Source of the DNA: Coraliomargarita algicola
Lineage (GTDB): Bacteria; Verrucomicrobiota; Verrucomicrobiia; Opitutales; Coraliomargaritaceae
Reading direction: 5' to 3'
Assembly (NCBI RefSeq): GCF_033878955.1
Contig: NZ_CP138858.1
Coordinates: 1,302,001-1,366,000 of the forward strand
Length of the DNA: 64,000 bases
Below, one piece after another: positions 8,950-16,392 of this stretch (position 1 is the first letter of the stretch; each line of letters starts with the position of its first letter). The notes beneath the pieces are model-generated. The model searched no databases, had not been told where the DNA came from, and saw only the letters and a program-made list of their open reading frames with translations. A program made the position numbers and the translations under genes.

Positions 8950-9882
8950 ATGAAAACCGGCAAAGACATACCCGCTCACATCTACTCTCAAACATCTGAA
9001 AGTATCCGGCAGGCTTTTGGAAAGCCGTTTCAGTCGCTCGGTCCGCAATTCCCCTTTCTGCTGCTTCGTTTCGAACAGACGGATTCCGATTCGCAGGCGG
9101 AGTATGCGCACCGCCATGATTATTACGAATTGCTTTACATCGAGGAGGGCCAAGGCCAGCACTTCATCGACTTCGAAAGCTATCCGGTTCAAGCCAACAC
9201 TTTTTATTTCCTATCGAAAGATCAGGTCCACTTCTGGGAGCTGACGCGCCCGCTGAGAGGCTACGCCCTACTCTTTCCAGAAGACTTTCTATCCTTCCCA
9301 CTCTCCGATGTGGTCCGCAGCCATGACTCCGGCTTCTTTCACAAGGTCGCCCAAGCGCCCTATTTAAATCTCGATGACACGTCCGCCCGAGACATCACCG
9401 CGTTACTCAAAGGAATGGAGGAGGAGTTCTATGATGAGCATGCCCAAAGCCTGACGGCCCTGCGGGCATATTTTCATATCCTGCTGACCAAACTCGGCCG
9501 TTTGCATGCGGCCATCCACACGGATTCCGACAACTCGCACCACTCCTCCATCGTGAAGCAGTTCGAGCAACTGGTCGCCCAACATTATCGGACCGAGCAT
9601 TCGGTCAAGGACTACGCCAAGCGGCTCGGAGTCAGTAGCAGCCATTTGCGCGACACAGTCAAAGCCGTCACCGGACAGGCCCCTGGTCACATCATCCGCC
9701 AAAGACTGGCCCTTGAAGCCAAACGCAGGCTCGCCCATGAAGATGCCACCATTGCGGAGATCGGCTATCGCCTGAACTTCGAGGATGCCTCCTACTTTGC
9801 CAGATTCTTCAAGCGCGAAACCGGCCTCAGCCCTCAGGCATTTCGTCAACAATTTCTCGAAAAATACCACGTTTCCGACTAA
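8950..9882 (+). CDS. AraC family transcriptional regulator
   Basis: 310 aa. The N-terminal half carries a cupin-like sugar-sensing domain: HRHDYYELLYIEEGQGQHFI (about 56-75) and the VQANTFYFLSKDQVHFW stretch. The C-terminal 100 residues hold two helix-turn-helix units (SVKDYAKRLGVSSSHLRDTV; TIAEIGYRLNFEDASYFARF), with the typical FKRETGLSPQAFR end. Divergent from the GH97-sulfatase operon, so the likely role is to activate it in response to a sugar. The ligand is unknown. Confidence 0.9.
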   Translation: MKTGKDIPAHIYSQTSESIRQAFGKPFQSLGPQFPFLLLRFEQTDSDSQAEYAHRHDYYELLYIEEGQGQHFIDFESYPVQANTFYFLSKDQVHFWELTRPLRGYALLFPEDFLSFPLSDVVRSHDSGFFHKVAQAPYLNLDDTSARDITALLKGMEEEFYDEHAQSLTALRAYFHILLTKLGRLHAAIHTDSDNSHHSSIVKQFEQLVAQHYRTEHSVKDYAKRLGVSSSHLRDTVKAVTGQAPGHIIRQRLALEAKRRLAHEDATIAEIGYRLNFEDASYFARFFKRETGLSPQAFRQQFLEKYHVSD

Positions 9883-10014
9883 ATTAGTCGAATTCCCAAG
9901 AGTCACCCGCGAAAAATACCAGACTATCCACGTCGAGTCTCTTCACAAGTTTCCCCTTTTGGGTTAAGGTATGGGCTCACAACGACCCACACCAAGCCAA
10001 ACCAGGAAACCATC

Positions 10015-11388
10015 ATGAAGACTGTAAAACTCACCCACGCACTACTCGCCGCGACCTGCCTCAGCGCCGGAGCGATCTACGCGGACACACAAGTCGAGCC
10101 GGAACACGCCTTGCACATGCTCCACACGCAGGACGCTCAGTTCGAGAAGCAGATCATACAAGTCGCCGACAACGTCTACACCGCAGTCGGCTATCACGGG
10201 GCCAATACCTCCATGATCGTCGGCAACGACGGCGTGATCATCGTCGACACCCTGATGTCACCCACCAGCGCGGCGGAAGCCATGCAAGCCTTTCGCAAAT
10301 ACAGCGACAAGCCGGTCAAAGCCATTCTCTACACGCACAGTCACAGCGACCACATCGGCGGGGCCAACGGCTTCGTCGGCGACACCATGCCAGCCATCTA
10401 TGCCACCGAAAGCTTCGGTTCGGCTGAAGGGGTCAATCAAGTCGTCGACCCCGTGAAGATGAAGCGAAACATTCGCCAATTCGGTCGGGATCTCACCGGG
10501 GAGGAAGTGACCAACCGCGGCGTCGCTCCGGCCAACACCACCGACCACGATCGCATGCAAGGCTTTTTGCCACCCACCATCCGTATCGAACAGGATGGCT
10601 ACCAGGCGACCATTGCAGGCATCGAGCTGGAGTTCTACTTCGCCCCCGGCGAGACCGACGACGCCATGTTCATCTGGCTCCCCAAAGAGAAGGTGCTGTT
10701 CACCGGCGATAATTTCTACAGCTCCTTTCCCAACTTGTATGCCATCCGTGGCACCGCCTACCGCGACGTGCTCAAATGGTCCGAAAGCGTCGCCAAAATG
10801 GCCGCCTTCGAGCCAGACTACGTTGTGCCGGGACACACCATGCCCATCCTCGACAAGGCCATCGCCACGACCGCGCTCAGCCACTACAGCGAAGCAATCC
10901 GTAGCATCTACGATCAAACCGTCGATGGAATCAATGCCGGCAAGAGCCCCGAGCTGATCGCCCACGAAGTCCACCTGCCCGACCACTTGCAGGACAAGCC
11001 TTACCTAATCGAATTCTACGGCACCGTGCCACATGCGGTCCGCGCCATCTATGTCGGACTCTTGGGATGGTTCGACGGCAATCCCACCACTTTGAATCCA
11101 CTAGAGCCCAAGGTCCAAGCAGAGAAGATCGCTCAACTCGCAGGCGGCACCGAAGCGCTCATCAAACAAATGAACGCAGCCTTGGAAGCCGAAGACTACC
11201 AATGGGCCCTCGAGCTCGCCGATCATGTTAAATGGCTCCCAGACGCCGACCGCTCACAGGCTCGCCAAGTCAAGATCCAAGCCCTCCGCGCCCTCGCCGC
11301 CAGAGAATACAACGCGCCGAATCGTAACTACTACCTAAGCTACGCCAACGAACTTGAATCCGGCAAACTCAGCACAATATGGTTCTAA
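10015..11388 (+). CDS. Secreted metallo-beta-lactamase-fold alkylsulfatase-like hydrolase
   Basis: 457 aa. Signal peptide 1-23 (LSAGAIYA). The MBL metal site is H108-S-H110-S-D112-H113 (THSHSDHIGG), with FTGDNFYSSFPNLYAIRG and VPGHTMPI further on. After the MBL domain comes an all-helical segment resembling the alkylsulfatase dimerisation domain (about 310-450, ending NYYLSYANELESGK). The SdsA1-type C-terminal SCP2-like domain is missing, so the protein is about 150-200 residues shorter than classic alkylsulfatases. AGGA about 9 bases before ATG is a good ribosome site. It probably cleaves sulfate esters without formylglycine. It could also be another MBL hydrolase. Confidence 0.8.
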   Translation: MKTVKLTHALLAATCLSAGAIYADTQVEPEHALHMLHTQDAQFEKQIIQVADNVYTAVGYHGANTSMIVGNDGVIIVDTLMSPTSAAEAMQAFRKYSDKPVKAILYTHSHSDHIGGANGFVGDTMPAIYATESFGSAEGVNQVVDPVKMKRNIRQFGRDLTGEEVTNRGVAPANTTDHDRMQGFLPPTIRIEQDGYQATIAGIELEFYFAPGETDDAMFIWLPKEKVLFTGDNFYSSFPNLYAIRGTAYRDVLKWSESVAKMAAFEPDYVVPGHTMPILDKAIATTALSHYSEAIRSIYDQTVDGINAGKSPELIAHEVHLPDHLQDKPYLIEFYGTVPHAVRAIYVGLLGWFDGNPTTLNPLEPKVQAEKIAQLAGGTEALIKQMNAALEAEDYQWALELADHVKWLPDADRSQARQVKIQALRALAAREYNAPNRNYYLSYANELESGKLSTIWF

Positions 11389-11498
11389 GCGATGAGATAA
11401 AATGAGCAAGACGCCCTAAAATCCGAGCGACCAAAGGACTACAACAAACCTGTGCTTGCTCCAGCAAGAGGGCAGTTCCGTCTCGAATGAATAATTGC

Positions 11499-11627
11499 TT
11501 CAGGCATTCAATCCTTTGGGCGCCATGTGCTGACTGCGCCACTGACCGGGTGGCACGCCGGTCGCCGTAGTAAACACTCGGTAAAAGTAACGCACATCCT
11601 CGTAGCCAACATGCGCGGCGATGCTCT
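11499..11627 (-). pseudogene. Remnant of the 3' end of an AraC/PocR regulator gene
   Basis: This stretch is nearly identical, without gaps, to 35169-35297, the 3' end of the intact AraC/PocR gene. It differs by only a handful of substitutions. It has no start and no N-terminal part. At 11624-11627 (CTCT) it switches abruptly to oxidoreductase sequence; CTCT occurs in both parent sequences. First of five fragments that make up the scar at 11.5-12.3 kb. Confidence 0.88.
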
Positions 11628-11838
11628 ATCAAAACGAAAACAAATACGAACAAGAGATGCTCGAGCGTTTGCGGCATCCCCCCCTGACATCTCCTGGCTC
11701 GCCGCCGTCATCTGTGCCATGTGGAACGAGCCGCAGGCCGAAACGCGCTGCTACAGGCGATCCATACCAAGGAAACGGGCATCGAAGCACCTGCGCTGTC
11801 ACGCGGCTCCTTCAATCAACACATCGACGTGCCCAACT
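11624..11838 (+). pseudogene. Remnant of an internal part of the FAD oxidoreductase gene
   Basis: Closely matches about 38196-38412 of the intact FAD oxidoreductase gene, the segment encoding NKDKYEHEMLERLRHPN and following residues, with small indels that break the frame. Both ends are abrupt. It enters from AraC sequence at CTCT and leaves into Gfo/Idh/MocA sequence at CT. No start codon or FAD-binding part remains. Confidence 0.87.
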
Positions 11839-11960
11839 ACTTTCCCGAGATGAATCAAGCCATCGTCGACGCCTACGATGCAGGAAAGCTCTTTTCAGAA
11901 AACGCCACCCCCTGGGCCATGCCCGCGCAGTCAATTGATCTGACAAGCCTTCAAACATGA
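11837..11960 (+). pseudogene. Remnant of the 3' end of a Gfo/Idh/MocA oxidoreductase gene
   Basis: Matches about 39961-40084 of the intact gene, encoding the C-terminal YFPAMNQAMIDAYDAGKLFS region. Here it reads YFPEMNQAIVDAYDAGKLFS and ends at a TGA in place of the parent TAA. Only about 40 codons survive, so it is non-functional by itself. It is followed by about 30 bases of diverged spacer before the LacI fragment. Confidence 0.87.
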
Positions 11961-11990
11961 AAGAAGGCACTCGACCACAATAGAATCTGA

Positions 11991-12100
11991 AAAAAGTAGT
12001 CAAAGCAGGCTTGAAGGAATCACAGTCCACCACACCCAGATCCTCCGGGATACGCATACCGATGCGATGCGCATATTGATAGATGGCAGCCGCGTTCCAG
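11991..12100 (-). pseudogene. Remnant of an internal part of a LacI regulator gene
   Basis: Antisense match to about 40291-40421 of the intact LacI gene, encoding the segment around QYAHRIGLRIPEDLSVVGCD. About 20 bases are deleted internally. The right end passes into GH1 sequence at TCCAG (12096-12100), a pentamer present at the matching point of both parent genes (40417-40421 and 50155-50159). Confidence 0.85.
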
Positions 12101-12276
12101 GGCGGCGTCGATGTGCAAGGCTATTTCCTCTGATCCTTCATGGACAACTTCGAATGGGGCGAAGGCTACGGTATCCGTTTTGGCATTACCCACATGGACT
12201 ACCAGACACTGAAACGAACTCCGAAATTAAGTGCCTATTGGTATTTTAAAGTCATCAGTCAAAATGCACTCTATCC
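12096..12276 (+). pseudogene. Remnant of the 3' end of a GH1 beta-glucosidase gene
   Basis: Matches about 50155-50337 of the intact GH1 gene. The translation reads GVDVQGYFL, then a TGA where the intact gene has TGG (Trp), then SFMDNFEWGEGYGIRFGI. No upstream catalytic part exists, so this is a dead fragment. It forms the right end of the scar. A second, independently diverged copy of the same 3' end lies at 34940-35132. Confidence 0.9.
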
Positions 12277-12517
12277 AAGCCCGGCAGATGATCTAAAATC
12301 CAATTACCAGCAGAACGCTCTGCAAGCGTCCGTTTCTTAGGCTCGAACCGGATTCAGGCGTAAGTTGAGTTCAGAGCTTGAAAGCAACAGGAGGGCGAAC
12401 GTCTCCGTGAGCCGCGAGACGGCGTGACACGCATCCTTCTCGCTAATCCAAGAAAATTGCATAAAAATACTCTCCAGTACCCAAGCCTAACTGAGTCCAA
12501 ACTTTTGTTCCGAAGAA
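12277..12517. other. Intergenic spacer after the relic cluster
   Basis: About 240 bases with no convincing gene. It contains an inverted repeat CGTCTC/GAGACG around 12400-12421 that might be a terminator or a REP-like remnant. The sulfatase at 12518-13981 ends here from the other strand. Confidence 0.4.
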
Positions 12518-13981
12518 TTATCCCCTTTGAATTTCTTCCAACAACTGAGTCAAACGTTCCACGACTTCAGGGTATTGATCATAAACATTGTTCGATTCAG
12601 AAATGTCCTGCTCAAGATCGTATAATTGAATTTTGGGTAGCTTCTCGATGCCGGGCTTGGGCGGCCCCATACTCCCGGCCCCTGCGCCTAAAATCAACTT
12701 CCACTTTCCTTGTCGGATGGCAAAGAGACCATCAAATGAATGATGCACCGTAGACTCACGCAGAGCCTGATTCGTGGTCTGCCCCAGCATGGCGGGTAAA
12801 ACATTGACACTATCTTCACCGGCTCCGACTGGCAACGGTTGACCTATAATCGCCGCGCAAGTGGCGAGCAGATCGGTCAGACAGGTGGTCTCGTCAGATT
12901 GGCTACCGGCCGCCACGACGCCAGGCCAACGCAACAAATAAGGCACCCGGTGGCCTCCTTCATGAATGTCTCCTTTTTTCCCACGATAGATATAACTGGA
13001 TTGGTGCCCTTTGACCTGATGCGGTTTATAGTTCACAGGAAGCAGCGAACCATTATCCGAGGTAAAAATGACAATGGTATCATCCGATAAACCGCTTGCT
13101 TCCAAAGCCTCAAAAATGGCACCGACGGCGGCGTCCGTTTGTAGACAAAAGTCTGCATACGGACTTAAATCGCTCTGCCCCTGAAACGCTTCGGAAGGAA
13201 CGATTGGTTGGTGCGGCGAAGTCAGCGGTAAATATAGAAAAAACGGCTGATCCTTCGTCTGCTGGTGAATGTACTCGACTGATTTATCGACGATCATTGG
13301 CAGCGCATCCACCGCTTCAAAGTCCTCGTGCGCAATCCCTGCCTTACTCTTTCGTCCTCGGGTATCGAAATTCTTAGTTGTGGTGCATTCTCCCACAAAG
13401 CGATCATCTTCAATATAGATGTAAGGGTCCATATTGAGGGAAGCGGATATACCGAAGAAATGATCAAAGCCATTATCAACAGGACCATTCTCGATCACTC
13501 CATTCCAATCTGTATTCTTCGCTGAAGCTGGTTTTCCATCTGTGCTGGGGAAATCCATCCCGATGTGCCACTTACCGATGCAGGCCGTGCGGTAGCCGTT
13601 CGACCTCAAATAGGAGGCCACGGTCACACGGTCATTTTCGATAAGGTGTGGGTCATAACCATACAAGACCCCAGACTTCAGTCGCGTGCGCCAAGAGTAG
13701 CGCCCTGTTAGAATGCCATACCGGGTCGGCGTACAGACAGCGGATCCACTATGCGCATCGGTGAAATGCATGCCCTCCGCAGCCAAACGATCAATATTCG
13801 GAGTCTGAATTTTCGAATCGGGATTGAGCGCACTCACATCTCCATAGCCCATATCATCCGCCAGAATGTAGACGATATTCGGGCTCGTTTTCGCATGTAA
13901 GGAAACTGCCATGCAGCACAGCATAGCTGCGAGCCCTCGTGAGCGCCATGGCTTCATCCAGTCACATAGTGTATTTTTCAT
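12518..13981 (-). CDS. Secreted sulfatase (S1 family)
   Basis: 487 aa from ATG 13981, which has GGAAG about 8 bases upstream; an in-frame ATG at 14008 would add nine residues. The signal peptide ends near SLHA. PNIVYILADDMGYGD carries the first metal-binding Asp pair. The formylglycine signature is C83-T-P-T-R87, followed by YGILTGRYSWR; GKWHIGMDF and FTSDNGSLLPV follow. YSWRTRLKSGVL is a stretch common among arylsulfatase A-like S1 enzymes in PVC genomes. It stands alone, with a large palindrome about 90 bases upstream. Confidence 0.92.
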   Translation of the reverse strand: MKNTLCDWMKPWRSRGLAAMLCCMAVSLHAKTSPNIVYILADDMGYGDVSALNPDSKIQTPNIDRLAAEGMHFTDAHSGSAVCTPTRYGILTGRYSWRTRLKSGVLYGYDPHLIENDRVTVASYLRSNGYRTACIGKWHIGMDFPSTDGKPASAKNTDWNGVIENGPVDNGFDHFFGISASLNMDPYIYIEDDRFVGECTTTKNFDTRGRKSKAGIAHEDFEAVDALPMIVDKSVEYIHQQTKDQPFFLYLPLTSPHQPIVPSEAFQGQSDLSPYADFCLQTDAAVGAIFEALEASGLSDDTIVIFTSDNGSLLPVNYKPHQVKGHQSSYIYRGKKGDIHEGGHRVPYLLRWPGVVAAGSQSDETTCLTDLLATCAAIIGQPLPVGAGEDSVNVLPAMLGQTTNQALRESTVHHSFDGLFAIRQGKWKLILGAGAGSMGPPKPGIEKLPKIQLYDLEQDISESNNVYDQYPEVVERLTQLLEEIQRG

Positions 13982-14066
13982 GATCATTGCTTCCAAATTA
14001 ATTTTCATTGATTGACCGTCGCGAATTCGCCCAATGGACGCTCCATTTTAGCGAATGATGGTTCCA

Positions 14067-14102
14067 GCAATTCGGCACAGGCCATGGCCTGTGCCGAATT
14101 GC
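14067..14102. repeat. Perfect 36-base palindrome
   Basis: Left arm GCAATTCGGCACAGGCCA is followed without a spacer by its exact reverse complement. It lies 86 bases upstream of the sulfatase start and has no T tract on either side, so it is not a standard terminator. It could be a cruciform-forming regulatory site, a REP-type element or a recombination relic. Confidence 0.8.
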
Positions 14103-14280
14103 AAGGCTGGGATCAGTAGTGAAAAGTAGCGGGGCATATTCAATGGTATTTCCATACATATTAACTCCAACCCAAGACTATATCTTACGCTATTTCTTCA
14201 AAAAAGAACTGCGATTTTCATCCATCACTAGAGCAATCTTCAGAAGTTTGCTGAGATATGAACGGATGATTATTCGTTTA

Positions 14281-14394
14281 AGTGTAGCGGACTCGCAACG
14301 TGTCCGGGCGTAGCTTTAGCGAAGACTGAAGCGATTTCGAGTTGCGGCAGTGCTACACCCGTCAGTCTAAACGACTTCGCCGATCCGCTACACT
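14281..14394. repeat. MITE/REP-like element with inverted ends
   Basis: AGTGTAGCGGA (14281-14291) and TCCGCTACACT (14384-14394) are exact inverted copies 114 bases apart end to end. Inside are further inverted pieces (GCGAAGACTGA against TCAGTCT and CTTCGC). No transposase is encoded. The structure resembles a small non-autonomous element or bacterial interspersed mosaic element. No second copy was noticed in the window. Confidence 0.5.
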
Positions 14395-14464
14395 CGCAAA
14401 AACAAACTTGGGCAGCACACCACGAACCACACCGATGTCGACTGCCTTACCATCCAGGTATCAC

Positions 14465-15187
14465 CTACGAGTGCTTCCTACGATTGCACATCACGAAAAG
14501 CAGTGCACACGATGCTGCCAGCAAACTGAAAGTCTGAGGCTCAGGAATCGAGCGCACTTGCACCGCGTTGACGTGCCAATTCGAATCTACGTCAAAAGTA
14601 AATGATTGAGTGGCGGCATCGGCCGTAAAGGTGCCAATCACATATTGACCAAGCCCCCCAGCCGTATCGCGGTCAGTATAGAGCATAGAAACACCCTCCG
14701 CACCCGCGATAGTCAGCGCGTTTCCCTCTTTGCCACTACGCGCATCTTGCGCCCAAATTTGAATTTGATATTCTTGATTGATACTCAGCCCACCAATAGT
14801 AAACGCCTCTGCGGTGCTCCCCGAATCGTCCCACAGGCCAGACCCCAACAAATTTTGATAATTGGGCGACAGGGCATTAAAGGGCGAAACGTCCTCAGCA
14901 TAAGCCGCATCAGCATTCTTAGTGACATCATAGCTCAATGCCGCACCGTAAGTATCGGAATCCCTCATATTCGCATTATTACCTCCGCCGGCAAACGTCA
15001 CGTCGTTGACGACAATTGAAGCAAAACCCGTATTAAAGCTAGCAGCTACGACTAGCGAGCCATCGGTCGACACATCGGAATCTCCGGTAATATTCGTGGC
15101 GCTCCCCCAAGTGATCTCGGCGGCATGAGACCAAGAAGCAAGTAGGACGGGTGCTAGACTTAGAAACGGGAGTATTTTCTTATTCAT
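14465..15187 (-). CDS. PEP-CTERM secreted protein, paralogue 1
   Basis: 240 aa. Signal peptide 1-22 (ending SWSHAA), then ITWGSATNITGDSDVSTDGS and a beta-rich domain ending FTFDVDSNWHVNAVQVRS. The C-terminal sorting signal is IPEPQTFSLLAAS, a hydrophobic helix and NRRKHS. It is plainly paralogous to the next gene (15335-16075): the signal peptide, ITWGSAT start, GQYVIGTFTADA and WHVNA motifs coincide. The domain resembles secreted carbohydrate-related sandwich domains, but I do not recognise the family. Likely exported and anchored or processed by exosortase. Confidence 0.88.
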   Translation of the reverse strand: MNKKILPFLSLAPVLLASWSHAAEITWGSATNITGDSDVSTDGSLVVAASFNTGFASIVVNDVTFAGGGNNANMRDSDTYGAALSYDVTKNADAAYAEDVSPFNALSPNYQNLLGSGLWDDSGSTAEAFTIGGLSINQEYQIQIWAQDARSGKEGNALTIAGAEGVSMLYTDRDTAGGLGQYVIGTFTADAATQSFTFDVDSNWHVNAVQVRSIPEPQTFSLLAASCALLFVMCNRRKHS

Positions 15188-15226
15188 TAGACTGGGATTA
15201 TTTTGTGTTAGATAAAGACGAGTGTT

Positions 15227-15265
15227 CTCAACTAATTAACTCCCAAGCTGAGCAAAATCTGACGA
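15227..15265 (-). promoter_or_regulatory. Conserved upstream element of PEP-CTERM paralogue 1
   Basis: Read on the plus strand it begins CTCAACTAATTAACTCC and ends AAATCTGACGA. The same 39-base block occurs at 16115-16153 before paralogue 2. In both cases it begins exactly 40 bases before the start codon, which suggests a shared promoter or operator retained after duplication. Confidence 0.6.
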
Positions 15266-15272
15266 TAAAACG

Positions 15273-15308
15273 CAAAAAAAAGCCCCGGAAGAACCGGGGC
15301 TTTTGAAA
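15273..15308 (-). terminator. Rho-independent terminator of PEP-CTERM paralogue 2
   Basis: AAGCCCCGG, a 4-5 base loop and CCGGGGCTT form a strong stem, followed on the minus strand by an uninterrupted T tract. It lies about 30 bases downstream of the stop codon at 15335, so it separates transcription of the two PEP-CTERM paralogues and makes each depend on its own promoter. Confidence 0.9.
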
Positions 15309-15334
15309 AAACTAAAAAGCTATAACCAATCGAC

Positions 15335-16075
15335 TTAAGCACGACGGCGCGTCACTACGCAAGCCAGCGCCAGCACTCCGGCAATTGCCGCGTAAGCAGA
15401 TGGCTCAGGGACGGCGCGCAACTGCATCGCATTGACGTGCCAGGTCGTATCAAAAACAAAATCAAATGATTGAGTGTCCGCATCGGCCGTAAAGGTACCA
15501 ATCACATATTGACCAAGCCCCCCTGCCGAGTTGCTGTTAGTGTAATCCAGGGTAACACCGCCTATACCAGCAATAGTGAGCGCCCCCCCATCCTTGCCAT
15601 TGCGCGCATCCTGCGCCCAAATTTGAATCTGGTATTCCTGACCATCTTCCAATTCATTGCCCGTCCCACCGAAAGTAAACGTCTTAGTCTGTAAATCCAC
15701 CTCCGGATCCGTGCCAGTCTCCCACAGGCCAGACTCCAGCAAGTCTTGATAATTCCCGGAGAGGTTACCAAAAGGTGTAGATGTACTTCCAAATGCCGTA
15801 TTATGACTATTACCGGAACTATAATTCAATGCCGTCCCGTAAGTACTGGAATTGCGAAGATTCGCAAGCGTCCCTCCCCCGGTAAATGTCACGCCGTTGA
15901 CGTCGATTGAAGAAATAGCCTGATTAAAGCTTGCTGCGACAACGAGCGTGCCGTCGGTCGAGACATCGGAATCTCCGGAAACAGTCGTGGCGCTGCCCCA
16001 AGTAATCGTAGCAGCGTGCGACCATGATAAAAGCACAAAAGGTGCAACGGATAGAAGCGGTAGTATTTTATTCAT
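15335..16075 (-). CDS. PEP-CTERM secreted protein, paralogue 2
   Basis: 246 aa. Signal peptide 1-21 (LSWSHAA), then ITWGSATTVSGDSDVSTDGT. The domain ends FDFVFDTTWHVNAMQLRA and the PEP-CTERM signal is VPEPSAYAAIAGVLALACVVTRRRA. It is a tandem duplicate of the gene at 14465-15187 with about 60 percent similarity judged by eye. It has its own terminator and the shared upstream element, so both copies are probably expressed under the same signal. Function beyond secretion and exosortase sorting is unknown. Confidence 0.88.
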   Translation of the reverse strand: MNKILPLLSVAPFVLLSWSHAATITWGSATTVSGDSDVSTDGTLVVAASFNQAISSIDVNGVTFTGGGTLANLRNSSTYGTALNYSSGNSHNTAFGSTSTPFGNLSGNYQDLLESGLWETGTDPEVDLQTKTFTFGGTGNELEDGQEYQIQIWAQDARNGKDGGALTIAGIGGVTLDYTNSNSAGGLGQYVIGTFTADADTQSFDFVFDTTWHVNAMQLRAVPEPSAYAAIAGVLALACVVTRRRA

Positions 16076-16392
16076 ATGGACTGGTTTTGGGTTTTTTAGG
16101 TTAAAACAAATATGCTCAACTAATTAACTCCTAAACTGATCGAAATCTGACGAAAAAAATAAAAAAAACATATTTTTTTTTGATGATCGCATGGTTTGTG
16201 GGGTTTAAGTGGAGTAGGCAGCATCATCGTATTTGGGAGTCATGAACGCAAGCCATCACACACGGAAATAAAGTTTACGTAACCATAATATTGATAAGCT
16301 TTGATTCCACGTAGATCTCAGGAAAGAAGTAGCGGGTTAAATTTCAGGTAAATCCATGGTGAAGATAAATTTACAGAACGGGGGCCAGATCG
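16076..16392. other. Intergenic region upstream of PEP-CTERM paralogue 2
   Basis: About 317 A/T-rich bases. Contents: the conserved 39-base element (16115-16153), a long A/T tract near 16155-16182, and AAGTTTACGTAACCAT (about 16271-16286), which shares the TTACGTAA core of the LacI-type palindrome found elsewhere but not its flanks. No gene seen. Confidence 0.45.
16115..16153 (-). promoter_or_regulatory. Conserved upstream element of PEP-CTERM paralogue 2
   Basis: Second copy of the block described at 15227-15265, starting CTCAACTAATTAACTCC and ending AAATCTGACGA, again 40 bases before the start codon. Confidence 0.6.

Noticed and set aside
8788..9192. N-terminal extension of the GH97 frame
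   Set aside because: Overlaps the divergent AraC gene and its promoter region, and a clear signal peptide begins at 8787/8805.
11621..12340. Several short rightward frames in the relic
   Set aside because: They are pieces of decayed genes joined out of frame, with a stop inside the GH1 part; not real proteins.
14119..14313. 64-codon rightward frame
   Set aside because: No recognisable features, runs into the inverted-end element, no ribosome site; likely chance.
16271..16286. Fifth LacI-type operator (AAGTTTACGTAACCAT)
   Set aside because: Shares only the TTACGTAA core; both outer arms fail, so it is left as a weak resemblance.
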